Positions 27,307 through 34,806 of a stretch of 46,729 nt of DNA are shown here, piece after piece. A program made the translations under genes and the position numbers. The stretch lies in assembly GCA_929200255.1 (NCBI GenBank), contig CAKMYZ010000021.1:1-46729 (forward strand). Direction: 5' to 3'. This DNA is from an uncultured Alphaproteobacteria bacterium (GTDB lineage Bacteria > Pseudomonadota > Alphaproteobacteria > Rhodobacterales > Rhodobacteraceae). Positions within the stretch are counted from its first letter, which is position 1, and the number at the start of each line of letters is the position of its first letter. The notes below the pieces were generated by a model that searched no databases, was not told the DNA's origin, and saw nothing but the letters and a program-made list of their open reading frames with translations.

Positions 27307-27327
27307 GATGCGCGTGTTGCGCGCATC
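27307..27327 (+). promoter_or_regulatory. Hairpin in the leader of the AIG1-like gene
   Basis: GATGCGCG (27307-27314) and CGCGCATC (27320-27327) form a perfect stem around TGTTG, 33 bases before the chosen ATG. ATTTTG follows. It could be an operator, a weak attenuator, or simply RNA structure. Confidence 0.35.
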
Positions 27328-27360
27328 ATTTTGCCGAAAGAGAGAGAGCATTTCTTGACC

Positions 27361-28011
27361 ATGACCCCACGTCTGATTTTTCGTTGGATCGCGTTTTTGC
27401 TGGCGGGCGGTTATTGCGTTCGCATGTTGATTTTTGGTGACTGGGGACATTTCGGTGGCCCCTTCCGGTTTCTGACTGTCTGGGCTTTGTTTGGTTCGTT
27501 CTTTTCATTCAGCCGCATGATGGCCATCGAAGAGGGCCGCGCGACACGCCGTTGGGATGGGTTTGTCTGCATGACGGCGGTGATCAACACGATGGTGGTG
27601 CTCCTCTACTGGCGGCTTTACTTTGCCGATCCCAAATCCGTCACCACCGATGGGCAGTTGGGGGCATGGCATCTTGAGATGTATCTGCACGCGCTTGGCC
27701 CCGCTTTGCAGGTGATTGATACGATTTTCGTACATCGTAGCTATCGCAGGATCGGCCCTGCCTTTGCCTGGCTTGTTGGTGTGATTGCGGTTTATCTGAT
27801 GTGGGCCGAACTGGTGTTGCAACCGCTGAATACCAGCCCATCGGGCACCCTAACCAGTGGGTTGCCATATCCTTTCCTCAACAATCTGGAATTTGCCGAT
27901 CGCGCCGTGTTTTATGGTGTGAATCTCGCAACCGGCATGGCTCTGATGCTGATCTATGCGGGCATTGCCTGGGCCGTCAGGCGCCGATTTCCTGCGCCAG
28001 TAGCGCCTTAA
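27361..28011 (+). CDS. AIG1/ADTRP-like (FAR-17a family) membrane protein
   Basis: A 216-residue protein with about six hydrophobic helices. By eye it resembles the eukaryotic AIG1/ADTRP membrane threonine hydrolases. FRFLTVW with Thr39 matches the KYLTF region that holds their catalytic threonine. MYLHALGPALQVID with His110 matches the segment with their catalytic histidine, followed by an FVHRSYRR stretch like their HHQYPSR. PYPFLNNL matches VYPFLEHI near the C-terminus. If correct it would be a membrane lipid or fatty-ester hydrolase, but this is inference from motifs. The start is uncertain: ATG 27361 lacks a well-spaced ribosome binding site. Its last 35 bases overlap the convergent SDR-like gene. 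Confidence 0.6.
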   Translation: MTPRLIFRWIAFLLAGGYCVRMLIFGDWGHFGGPFRFLTVWALFGSFFSFSRMMAIEEGRATRRWDGFVCMTAVINTMVVLLYWRLYFADPKSVTTDGQLGAWHLEMYLHALGPALQVIDTIFVHRSYRRIGPAFAWLVGVIAVYLMWAELVLQPLNTSPSGTLTSGLPYPFLNNLEFADRAVFYGVNLATGMALMLIYAGIAWAVRRRFPAPVAP

Positions 28012-28837
28012 GCCCCGCACGGTAGTTGGGGTAGAGCAGTTCTATCCCCAGCTCATCCTTGATGCGGTCATTCCGGACCTTTTTGCTTTCCGCATAAAAA
28101 CTGCGTGCCATGGGCGACATATCGGCCTGCGCGAAATCAACAGCTTCAGGCACCAGCAACCCTAGCAATTCGGCCGCATAGGCGATCACGTCCTGCGGTG
28201 GTGCTGGATCATCGTCGCAGACGTTATAGACGGCACCGCGGTTGGGTTTGGCGATGGAGGCTGCAAGCACGCGTGCGATGTCGGCGACATGGGTGCGGCT
28301 GAACACCTGTCCCTCTTTGATGATCCGTCGCACAGTCCCGTTGCGCACTTTGGAAAACGGCCCACGCCCGGGGCCGTAGATGCCAGCAAGCCGGAAAATA
28401 TGCAGCGGCAGGTCGGGGATGGCGGCCCATGCCGCCTCTGCCTTGACCCGTGCGGCGCCCCGCGTGGTCGCTGGGGTCAGGGCGGTGTTTTCGTCAACCC
28501 AATCGCCGCCATGGTCGCCATAGACGCCTGTGGTCGAAAGATATCCCACCCATTTGAACTGCCCGGTGCGTTTGGCGATTTCATCATGCAGTTCGGCCAG
28601 CACTGGATCGCCATCATCCCCCGGTGCCACCGAGATCAGCACATGCGTCGCCGCGTTCAGTGCCGGGACCATATCCGCCCCTGGCCAGATCCGTGGTTCA
28701 ACCCCTTCATTCATCAGGCGGGGTGCCTTGTCGTCGGATCGGGTTGTGCCAATGATCCGCCAATCCTGCGGCAACAGCAGGCGGGACAGGGCGCGGGCAC
28801 TGTAGCCGTGCCCAAATGAAAGAAGCGTCTGTGTCAT
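27977..28837 (-). CDS. NAD(P)-dependent epimerase/SDR-like protein (YeeZ-like)
   Basis: A 286-residue extended short-chain dehydrogenase-like protein. A degenerate nucleotide loop, LLSFGHGYSARALSRLL, replaces the usual GxxGxxG. YLSTTGVYGDHGGDWVDE and a RVKAE lysine segment follow, then FRLAGIYGPGRGPF, typical of the epimerase fold. Cofactor use is therefore likely but altered; the substrate is unknown. The 3' end overlaps the convergent AIG1-like gene by 35 bases. Confidence 0.82.
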   Translation of the reverse strand: MTQTLLSFGHGYSARALSRLLLPQDWRIIGTTRSDDKAPRLMNEGVEPRIWPGADMVPALNAATHVLISVAPGDDGDPVLAELHDEIAKRTGQFKWVGYLSTTGVYGDHGGDWVDENTALTPATTRGAARVKAEAAWAAIPDLPLHIFRLAGIYGPGRGPFSKVRNGTVRRIIKEGQVFSRTHVADIARVLAASIAKPNRGAVYNVCDDDPAPPQDVIAYAAELLGLLVPEAVDFAQADMSPMARSFYAESKKVRNDRIKDELGIELLYPNYRAGLKALLAQEIGA

Positions 28838-28894
28838 GCCCGGTTCGTGCCCGAGCTGACCCAGATGCGCAAGCCTGCGCGTTTGATCATGGCC

Positions 28895-29644
28895 CTAGGC
28901 GCTGTAGTCTGACCCTTCCCCATCCAAGATCGCCTTGAGTTCCGCCAGGTGCCGCAGGTCCTGTTCGGGGTAGTCTTCCACTTCCTGCGCGGTTTTTTCG
29001 GCAACATCATCGGATAACACCCGCAGCGCCATCCCGGTTTGCAGGGCGCGGATGTAGGTCTCGCAGGCGCGTTCAAAATAGTACATTCGGTTGAAAGTCT
29101 CGGCGACGGTTGCGCCGATCACCAGCACGCCATGGTTGCCCATGATCATGACCTTTTTCCTGGGGTCATCAAAAAGTGCCGCACAACGTGCGCCCTCTTC
29201 CTCAAACGCCAACCCGCCGTAGCCGTCGTCGATCACGTAGCGGTCAAAGAAGGTGCAGCAGTTCTGGTCAATCGGTGGCAGGCGGCTGTCCTTCAATGAT
29301 GCAAGCACCGTGGCAAAGATCGAATGCACATGCATCGCACAGCGGGCGTGTGGGACAAGACGATGGATGCCGCCATGCAATCCCCAGGCGGTGGGGTCGG
29401 GTGCGTTTGGCCCTGACAGCGTTGTGGGATCATTGGCATCGACTGTGATCATGTCGCTGGCTTTGATCCGCGAAAAATGCATCTGATTGGGGTTCATCAG
29501 GAACTGCGTGCCGTCGTCGTTGATCGCAAGGCTAAAGTGGTTGGCCACGCCTTCGTGCATGTTCAACCGCGCTGTCCAGCGAAAGGCGGCAGCCATATCA
29601 ACACGCTCGGCCCAATGTATCATGTTTTGTGCGTGCTGGTTCAT
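28895..29644 (-). CDS. Class II aldolase/adducin-family protein
   Basis: A 249-residue class II aldolase-type protein. NMHEGVANHFSLAINDDG and FLMNPNQMHFSRIKASDM are substrate and phosphate-site segments. HVHSIFATVLASL holds the His-x-His metal ligands, and MGNHGVLVIGATVAETF is the third motif with the remaining histidine. Members include fuculose-phosphate aldolase, ribulose-phosphate epimerase and decarboxylases. A short-chain acidic sugar or hydroxy acid is likely, but no sugar operon surrounds it. AAGGAA lies five bases before the ATG. Confidence 0.87.
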   Translation of the reverse strand: MNQHAQNMIHWAERVDMAAAFRWTARLNMHEGVANHFSLAINDDGTQFLMNPNQMHFSRIKASDMITVDANDPTTLSGPNAPDPTAWGLHGGIHRLVPHARCAMHVHSIFATVLASLKDSRLPPIDQNCCTFFDRYVIDDGYGGLAFEEEGARCAALFDDPRKKVMIMGNHGVLVIGATVAETFNRMYYFERACETYIRALQTGMALRVLSDDVAEKTAQEVEDYPEQDLRHLAELKAILDGEGSDYSA

Positions 29645-29700
29645 GGCTGTTCCTTAGATTTCCCGATGTCCAAGCTAAGGACAAGACAGCGACCCCGTCA

Positions 29701-29955
29701 AAGGAAAAAGAACATGGGAGTCACGCCCACCGGGTAGCCCTGCAAACGGCGTTCGCCGGAATGGTTCGGTTGGCGCGTCCAGGGGCGTGATCTATCACCG
29801 ATGTCGACGCGCTCTTGGTCGTCGCTGAGGTCTTGCCACATCCGATACACTTGCAATCGGTCGGGTCATTGTTTCGCGAAAACTGTGACACGCCGCTTGC
29901 GGCGCCTATACATTTGATGGGCAAACGCAGCATAGCTGAACTGTTTCGTCTGTAA
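29701..29955 (+). pseudogene. Possible gene remnant with an in-frame TGA
   Basis: In the 474-base gap between the aldolase gene and preT, one plus frame reads protein-like through HRVALQTAFAGMVRLARPG, meets TGA at 29788-29790, and continues as SITDVDALLVVAEVLPHPIH... to TAA at 29953. Codon choice looks coding, but there is no obvious start and no family is recognised. It could be a decayed gene or chance. The rest of the gap holds only the AT-rich RutR-like site. Confidence 0.3.
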
Positions 29956-30052
29956 GCTAAGCCTTTCATTCTTTTATTCAAAAGGATCTCCGCCAGAGGC
30001 CTCGACGGTGTAAAACAAGCGCAACGATCTGCCTTTCACGACCTATAAAAAA

Positions 30053-30068
30053 TTTACCATTTGATAAA
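30053..30068. promoter_or_regulatory. Degenerate RutR-type operator upstream of preT
   Basis: TTTACCA-TT-TGATAAA has the same 7-2-7 layout as the RutR consensus TTGACCA-NN-TGGTCAA and matches 11 of its 14 defined positions. It lies about 50 bases before the preT start, in an AT-rich segment. A rutR gene and a perfect site occur a few kilobases downstream, which supports the call. Confidence 0.65.
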
Positions 30069-30118
30069 AAATAAATCTGTGGCAGGCTGTTTGTGACAAG
30101 CCACGACAGGAAGCAGCC

Positions 30119-31447
30119 ATGTCCACACCTATGACGCCCGGTATCACCAAGGGTCGCTTGCCCGCTGAAACACTTGCGGAAAACTTTGACGATCTGCATG
30201 CGCCTTTTGCGCCGCATGAGGCGGCAGTCGCTGCCGATCGCTGTTACTTCTGCCATGATGCGCCCTGCGTGACGGCTTGTCCGACAGATATCGATATCCC
30301 CCTCTTTATCCGCCAGATCAGCACCGGCACGCCCGAGGCCGCGGGGAAAACGATCTTTGATCAGAACATCCTTGGCGGTATGTGCGCCCGCGTCTGCCCG
30401 ACAGAGGACCTGTGCGAACAGGCGTGTGTGCGCGAACTGGCCGAAGGTAAACCGGTTGAGATTGGCCGCTTGCAGCGCCACGCCACCGATACACTGATGG
30501 CCAGACAAAGCCATCCCTACGAGCGCGCGCCCGAGACCGGCAAGAAGGTTGCTGTTGTGGGTGCGGGTCCTGCGGGGTTGGCCTGCGCGCACCGCCTTGC
30601 CATGCATGGTCATGATGTCACGGTTTATGATGCAGAGGCCAAGGCGGGCGGTTTGAACGAATTCGGCATCGCAGCCTATAAATCCACCGATGATTTTGCA
30701 GCGCGTGAGGTGGATTGGCTGACAGGTATAGGCGGGATCACCGTCAAGACCGGCATGCGTCTGGGCGAACAGCTCGCGTTGGATGATCTGGTTGGCAACT
30801 TTTCCGCCGTTTTCCTTGCCGTTGGTCTGGGCGGTGTGAACGCCTTGCGCAGCGCGGGTGAGGACAAGGATGGCGTGCGCGATGCGGTCGATTTCATCAA
30901 AGAGCTGCGGCAGGCCGGTGATCTGACAGCCCTGCCCGTGGGCCGCGATGTTGTTGTTATTGGCGGCGGTATGACAGCCGTGGACGCCGCTGTGCAATCC
31001 AAGCTGCTGGGGGCACAAAACGTCACGATCGCCTACCGTCGCGGCCGTGAACGGATGGGCGCCAGTGAATACGAACAGGACCTCGCGGCCTCCAAAGGTG
31101 TCCGCCTGATGTTTAACGCCCAACCCGTCGCCATTCATGGCAATGGCACAGTGCGCGAGATTGAACTGGAATACACCAGCGATGATGGCAGCAGTTTGAA
31201 AGGCACAGGGGAAACCGTGCGTTTGGCTGCCGATCAGGTGTTCAAGGCGATTGGCCAAACCCTGACCACCGATGGCGGGTTGGACATGGACGGGGGCAAG
31301 ATTGCTGTCACTGGCGCGGGCCGTACCAGCCGTGCGGGTGTTTGGGCCGGCGGCGATTGTGCCAACGGTGGTGATGATCTGACCGTGACGGCTGTCGCTG
31401 AAGGCCGCGATGCGGCAATGGATATTCACGCAATGCTCTCGGTTTGA
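30119..31447 (+). CDS. preT: NAD-dependent dihydropyrimidine dehydrogenase subunit PreT
   Basis: A 442-residue flavoprotein that passes electrons from NADH through FAD and Fe-S clusters to PreA for reduction of uracil or thymine. The N-terminal Fe-S domain has CYFCHDAPCVTACPTDID and GGMCARVCPTEDLCEQACV. FAD and pyridine-nucleotide loops VAVVGAGPAGLACAHRL and VVVIGGGMTAVDAAV follow. It resembles GltD but lacks its partner, and it is placed with preA, dihydropyrimidinase and a hydrolase. A RutR-like operator precedes it. Its stop overlaps the ATG of a longer form of the next gene, but the favoured start of that gene is 44 bases away. Confidence 0.93.
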   Translation: MSTPMTPGITKGRLPAETLAENFDDLHAPFAPHEAAVAADRCYFCHDAPCVTACPTDIDIPLFIRQISTGTPEAAGKTIFDQNILGGMCARVCPTEDLCEQACVRELAEGKPVEIGRLQRHATDTLMARQSHPYERAPETGKKVAVVGAGPAGLACAHRLAMHGHDVTVYDAEAKAGGLNEFGIAAYKSTDDFAAREVDWLTGIGGITVKTGMRLGEQLALDDLVGNFSAVFLAVGLGGVNALRSAGEDKDGVRDAVDFIKELRQAGDLTALPVGRDVVVIGGGMTAVDAAVQSKLLGAQNVTIAYRRGRERMGASEYEQDLAASKGVRLMFNAQPVAIHGNGTVREIELEYTSDDGSSLKGTGETVRLAADQVFKAIGQTLTTDGGLDMDGGKIAVTGAGRTSRAGVWAGGDCANGGDDLTVTAVAEGRDAAMDIHAMLSV

Positions 31448-31491
31448 TGTGTGCTACGCTGGACACAGGAATTGCAACTCTGGAGAGAGAG

Positions 31492-32325
31492 ATGGAACCG
31501 CTCGAACACCGTGTAGCCGCGCATTATACAACGCAAGATCTGCTGGCCCGTATTGATGAGGCACTCAAGAAACAAGGCGTCGAAACCGCCACTGTAGATG
31601 ACCTCAAACCTGTCGATGAGTTTCATACCGGAGGGTTGGAGGCCACCGATGCTCTGTTGTCACAACTGCAGATTTCGGCAGGCACCAGGATCTTGGACAT
31701 CGGATGCGGTTTGGGCGGAACTGCCCGGCACATTGTCCATCGCTATGGGGCGCACGTTACAGGGATCGATCTAACGCCCGTATTTGTCGAGATTGGCCAA
31801 ACGTTGAACGCCCGTGTTTATTTGGACAAGGCAATTGCGTTGGAAGTGGCCTCTGCCGTTGATTTGCCGATGGGCGAGGGCAGCTTTGACCTTGTAACGA
31901 TGTTTCATGTGGGCATGAATATCGCTGACAAAGAACGGCTCTTCGCGGAAGTAGGTCGGGTGCTTAGATCCGGCGGTCAGTTTGCGCTGTTTGATGTCAT
32001 GCGGGATGATAGCGCGAATCCCTTGGTATTCCCACTGCCTTGGTCTGATGTGTCAGAAAACTCACATGTTGAACCTGCGGCGACTTATGTTGACGCGGCC
32101 GCAGCAGCGGGTCTTTCGCTGAATGCGCAACGCTATCGTCGCGACTTTACGTTGAGCTTTTTTGCGAACGCCTTTGCTGCGATGGAAAGGTCAGGCGGTC
32201 CACCGCCTTTGGGCATTCATCTGCTGATGGGTGATACGGCGGGCGAAAAGCTCAAAAACTACGTGGCGAATGTCGAAGAGCATCGGGTCGCTCCCGTAGA
32301 AATGATATTTGATAAGGTCGCTTGA
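31492..32325 (+). CDS. Class I SAM-dependent methyltransferase
   Basis: A 277-residue Rossmann-type methyltransferase. Motif I is ILDIGCGLGGTARHI with Gly-x-Gly for S-adenosylmethionine; VTGIDLTPVFVEIG gives the acidic ribose ligand, and SFDLVTMFHVGMNI is motif IV. The C-terminal half carries the acceptor pocket; the acceptor is unknown. ATG at 31492 after GGAGAGAGAG is preferred to the ATG at 31447 overlapping preT. It separates preT from preA, which are normally adjacent, and nothing in pyrimidine reduction needs a methyl transfer. Confidence 0.85.
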   Translation: MEPLEHRVAAHYTTQDLLARIDEALKKQGVETATVDDLKPVDEFHTGGLEATDALLSQLQISAGTRILDIGCGLGGTARHIVHRYGAHVTGIDLTPVFVEIGQTLNARVYLDKAIALEVASAVDLPMGEGSFDLVTMFHVGMNIADKERLFAEVGRVLRSGGQFALFDVMRDDSANPLVFPLPWSDVSENSHVEPAATYVDAAAAAGLSLNAQRYRRDFTLSFFANAFAAMERSGGPPPLGIHLLMGDTAGEKLKNYVANVEEHRVAPVEMIFDKVA

Positions 32326-32382
32326 GGATGCATTCCCAAGTGGCAGGACACATCGCCCGGAGCGACAGAAAGGGACACCGAT

Positions 32383-33687
32383 ATGGCTGATCTGACAACT
32401 GATTTTCTCGGGATCAAATCCCCCAACCCGTTTTGGCTTGCCTCTGCCCCGCCGACGGACAAAGAATATAATGTCCGCCGCGCGTTTGAGGCCGGTTGGG
32501 GTGGCGTTGTCTGGAAAACACTTGGCGCGGAAGGCCCACCCGTCGTCAACGTCAATGGCCCCCGCTATGGCGCGATTTACGGGGCGGATCGGCGGTTGCT
32601 GGGTCTCAATAACATCGAGCTGATCACCGATCGCCCGCTTGAAACCAACCTCGAAGAAATTACCCGTGTGAAGGCCGACTATCCTGACCGCGCGATGATC
32701 GTCTCTATCATGGTGCCTTGTGAAGAGCAGGCCTGGAAAGACATCCTCCCCCGCGTTGCAGCCACTGGCGCCGATGGGATTGAGCTGAACTTTGGCTGCC
32801 CGCATGGGATGAGCGAACGGGGCATGGGGGCCGCCGTGGGGCAGGTGCCTGAATATATCGAAATGGTGACCCGCTGGTGTAAGCAGTATTACGACAAGCC
32901 GGTCATCGTGAAACTGACGCCGAACATCACCGACGTGCGCAAACCCGCGGCAGCAGCCATGCGCGGCGGGGCGGACGCGGTGAGCCTGATCAACACGATC
33001 AATTCGATCACTTCGGTGAACCTCGACACGATGTCGCCAGAGCCATCGATTGATGGCAAAGGATCCCATGGGGGTTATTGCGGCCCCGCCGTCAAACCCA
33101 TTGCTATGTCGATGGTATCCGAAATTGCGCGCAACCCGGAAACCCACGGCCTGCCTATTAGCGGTATCGGCGGGATCACAACATGGCGCGATGCGGCAGA
33201 GTTCATTAGCCTTGGGTGTGGCAACGTGCAGGTTTGTACGGCGGCGATGACCTATGGTTTCAAGATCGTGCAAGAGATGATTAGCGGATTGTCCCTGTGG
33301 ATGGATGAAAAGGGCTATACATCGGTGGAAGAGGTCGTGGGCCGTGCCGTGCCGAACGTCACCGATTGGCAGTATCTGAACCTTAACTATGTTGCTAAGG
33401 CCAAGATTTCTCAGGATGATTGCATCAAATGTGGTCGCTGCTATGCGGCCTGCGAAGATACCAGCCATCAGGCGATTGCGATGTCGGACGATCGGACCTT
33501 TCGCGTGGTTGATGAAGAATGCGTCGCCTGCAACCTCTGCGTTGATGTCTGTCCGGTAGACGGCTGCATCACGATGGAGCCGATGGCACCGGGCGAGGTT
33601 GATCCGCGGACCGGGAAGGTTGTGGAAAAGGAATACGCCAATTGGACGACACACCCCAACAATCCCGGTGCGGTTGCGGCAGAGTAG
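32383..33687 (+). CDS. preA: NAD-dependent dihydropyrimidine dehydrogenase subunit PreA
   Basis: A 434-residue FMN barrel enzyme that reduces uracil or thymine to the 5,6-dihydro form with electrons from PreT. The barrel shows FWLASAPPTDKEYN, GIELNFGCPHGMSERGMG, KLTPNITD and the ISGIGGITTWRDAAEF strand. The C-terminal two-cluster ferredoxin domain has CIKCGRCYAACEDTSH and CVACNLCVDVCPVDGC. AAAGGG lies eight bases before ATG. Two long hairpins follow its stop. Confidence 0.95.
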   Translation: MADLTTDFLGIKSPNPFWLASAPPTDKEYNVRRAFEAGWGGVVWKTLGAEGPPVVNVNGPRYGAIYGADRRLLGLNNIELITDRPLETNLEEITRVKADYPDRAMIVSIMVPCEEQAWKDILPRVAATGADGIELNFGCPHGMSERGMGAAVGQVPEYIEMVTRWCKQYYDKPVIVKLTPNITDVRKPAAAAMRGGADAVSLINTINSITSVNLDTMSPEPSIDGKGSHGGYCGPAVKPIAMSMVSEIARNPETHGLPISGIGGITTWRDAAEFISLGCGNVQVCTAAMTYGFKIVQEMISGLSLWMDEKGYTSVEEVVGRAVPNVTDWQYLNLNYVAKAKISQDDCIKCGRCYAACEDTSHQAIAMSDDRTFRVVDEECVACNLCVDVCPVDGCITMEPMAPGEVDPRTGKVVEKEYANWTTHPNNPGAVAAE

Positions 33688-33689
33688 CA

Positions 33690-33716
33690 CCAAGAATTTT
33701 TGTCAAAAATTCTTGG
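33690..33716. terminator. Perfect 12-bp hairpin downstream of preA
   Basis: CCAAGAATTTTT and AAAAATTCTTGG pair fully around GTC. Similar palindromes seem familiar from roseobacter intergenic regions. It sits two bases past the preA stop, between convergent genes, and can act in both directions. Confidence 0.75.
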
Positions 33717-33720
33717 GCCG

Positions 33721-33752
33721 GTGCAATAATCTTCGGACGAAGATTATTGCAC
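33721..33752. terminator. Perfect 15-bp hairpin downstream of the small minus-strand gene
   Basis: GTGCAATAATCTTCG pairs with CGAAGATTATTGCAC around GA. It begins four bases after the previous hairpin and ends one base before the stop of the small minus-strand gene. The two hairpins form a tandem pair for convergent transcription. Confidence 0.75.
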
Positions 33753-33753
33753 T

Positions 33754-33999
33754 TCAAGTGTGGACGATCATGTTGCCCGCGTTACAGATGACAATGAATT
33801 GCCCGCCGCATTCCACCAGGTGAAAGCCCCGACGACCGACCTCCTGAACGAAGGCAGGGCGGCCGATCTCACGTTCGACATCCCTGACGGCGCGGTGCAC
33901 GATGCCACCGGTCCGGGCGGCCTTGGCATCAAAGATGCGAGCGCACCAACTTGGATTGCCCTTGGGATGACGGACGGTTGCGGCGTGAATAATCTGCAT
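33754..33999 (-). CDS. Small hypothetical protein downstream of rutR
   Basis: An 81-residue protein (MQIIHAATVRHPKGNP... ending ...CNAGNMIVHT) with coding-like codon usage, notably many C and G third positions. It has an Arg-rich middle (RAVRDVEREIGRPAF) and a hydrophobic C-terminal strand (GGQFIVICNAGNM) with three cysteines overall. No family or function is recognised. It starts 34 bases after the rutR stop on the same strand, with no strong ribosome binding site, so expression by read-through from rutR is likely. A longer version would overlap rutR. Confidence 0.6.
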   Translation of the reverse strand: MQIIHAATVRHPKGNPSWCARIFDAKAARTGGIVHRAVRDVEREIGRPAFVQEVGRRGFHLVECGGQFIVICNAGNMIVHT

Positions 34000-34033
34000 G
34001 CCCGCAAGGTTGCCAAAGGTGGTGAAAATTTCG

Positions 34034-34636
34034 TTAAGGCTGCAGCAACCGCCGATACATCGCATCCAGAAAAACCGCAGCACCGTCGTAGGGTTCTCGA
34101 TCGCCGAGTACGGCGCGCACCTGTACGTCGAAATCCGCATAGTGCTGGGTCATGGCCCAGATCGAAAAGATCAGGTGGTGCGGATCAACGTCTGCGACTT
34201 TTCCTGCCTCTGACCACGCGCGAATGATTTTTGCTTTCTCATCAACAAGGTTTTTCAGATCCGTTGCCAGGACTTCGGCGATATGAGGCGCGCCTTGCAG
34301 AACCTCATTGGCAAACAGGCGGCTTTCGCGGGGGTAATCTCGGCTGAGCGCCAGTTTGCGCTGGGCGTAGCCCATGATCTCGGTGATGGGATCGCCGGTT
34401 GCGTCCAGTGCTTTCAATGGGTCAAGCCAGGTGTCCAGTAACCGCGCGAGCAGGGCAGAGTGGACCGCTTCCTTCGATGGGAAGTAGTAAAGCAGGTTGG
34501 GTTTGGACAGGCCTGCTGCCTCTGCGATCTGGTCCAGTGTGGATCCACGAAACCCGTATTGTGAAAAGATGTTCAAACCAGCGCTAAGGATGGCCGCCTG
34601 GTTGCGCTGCTGAATCCGGGTTTGCGGCTTTTCCAT
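34034..34636 (-). CDS. rutR: RutR-like TetR-family regulator of pyrimidine use
   Basis: A 200-residue TetR-family repressor very close in sequence to Escherichia coli RutR. The helix-turn-helix STLDQIAEAAGLSKPNLLYY (residues 32-51) is followed by FPSKEAVHSALL, LSRDYPRESRLFANEVL and HLIFSIWAMTQHYADF, all RutR-typical. RutR binds uracil, thymine or carbamate-pathway products and releases DNA. AAGGA five bases before ATG 34636 decides the start. It diverges from the hydrolase gene, and a perfect RutR site lies between them. Confidence 0.93.
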   Translation of the reverse strand: MEKPQTRIQQRNQAAILSAGLNIFSQYGFRGSTLDQIAEAAGLSKPNLLYYFPSKEAVHSALLARLLDTWLDPLKALDATGDPITEIMGYAQRKLALSRDYPRESRLFANEVLQGAPHIAEVLATDLKNLVDEKAKIIRAWSEAGKVADVDPHHLIFSIWAMTQHYADFDVQVRAVLGDREPYDGAAVFLDAMYRRLLQP

Positions 34637-34758
34637 AGCGATCCTTTGCTTCATTTTTGGCCCGGCACCGCCCTTGCGGCCAGTTTTCCGGCACTGCCGC
34701 CAGATTCCATGCAAACGTGCAGAAAACTTGACTGGTCTTTCTTAACTGTTAGCGTTGG

Positions 34759-34776
34759 TTTGACCAGTTGGTCAAA
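34759..34776. promoter_or_regulatory. Perfect RutR operator
   Basis: TTTGACCAGTTGGTCAAA is a flawless 8-2-8 dyad that contains the full RutR consensus TTGACCA-NN-TGGTCAA at 34760-34775. It is 30 bases before the hydrolase start and 120 bases from the rutR start, so it may control both. A weak TTGACT at 34728 could be a -35 element. Confidence 0.9.
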
Positions 34777-34806
34777 TCAAGAATGCCTAAGCCACAGGAG
34801 ACAGCC

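Noticed and set aside
29721..29981. 86-codon minus-strand open frame in the preT upstream gap
   Set aside because: Composition is not protein-like and it lacks a ribosome binding site; the plus frame through the same DNA looks more coding, though interrupted.
29978..31429. 483-codon minus-strand open frame
   Set aside because: It is the complement of preT, whose Fe-S and nucleotide motifs are unmistakable; the antisense translation has no recognisable domain.
32191..33693. 500-codon minus-strand open frame
   Set aside because: It mirrors preA and the end of the methyltransferase gene; codon-phase shadow.
33760..34227. 155-codon plus-strand open frame between preA and the hydrolase
   Set aside because: It spans the small minus-strand gene and the 3' end of rutR; the minus-strand reading has the better codon pattern and homology.
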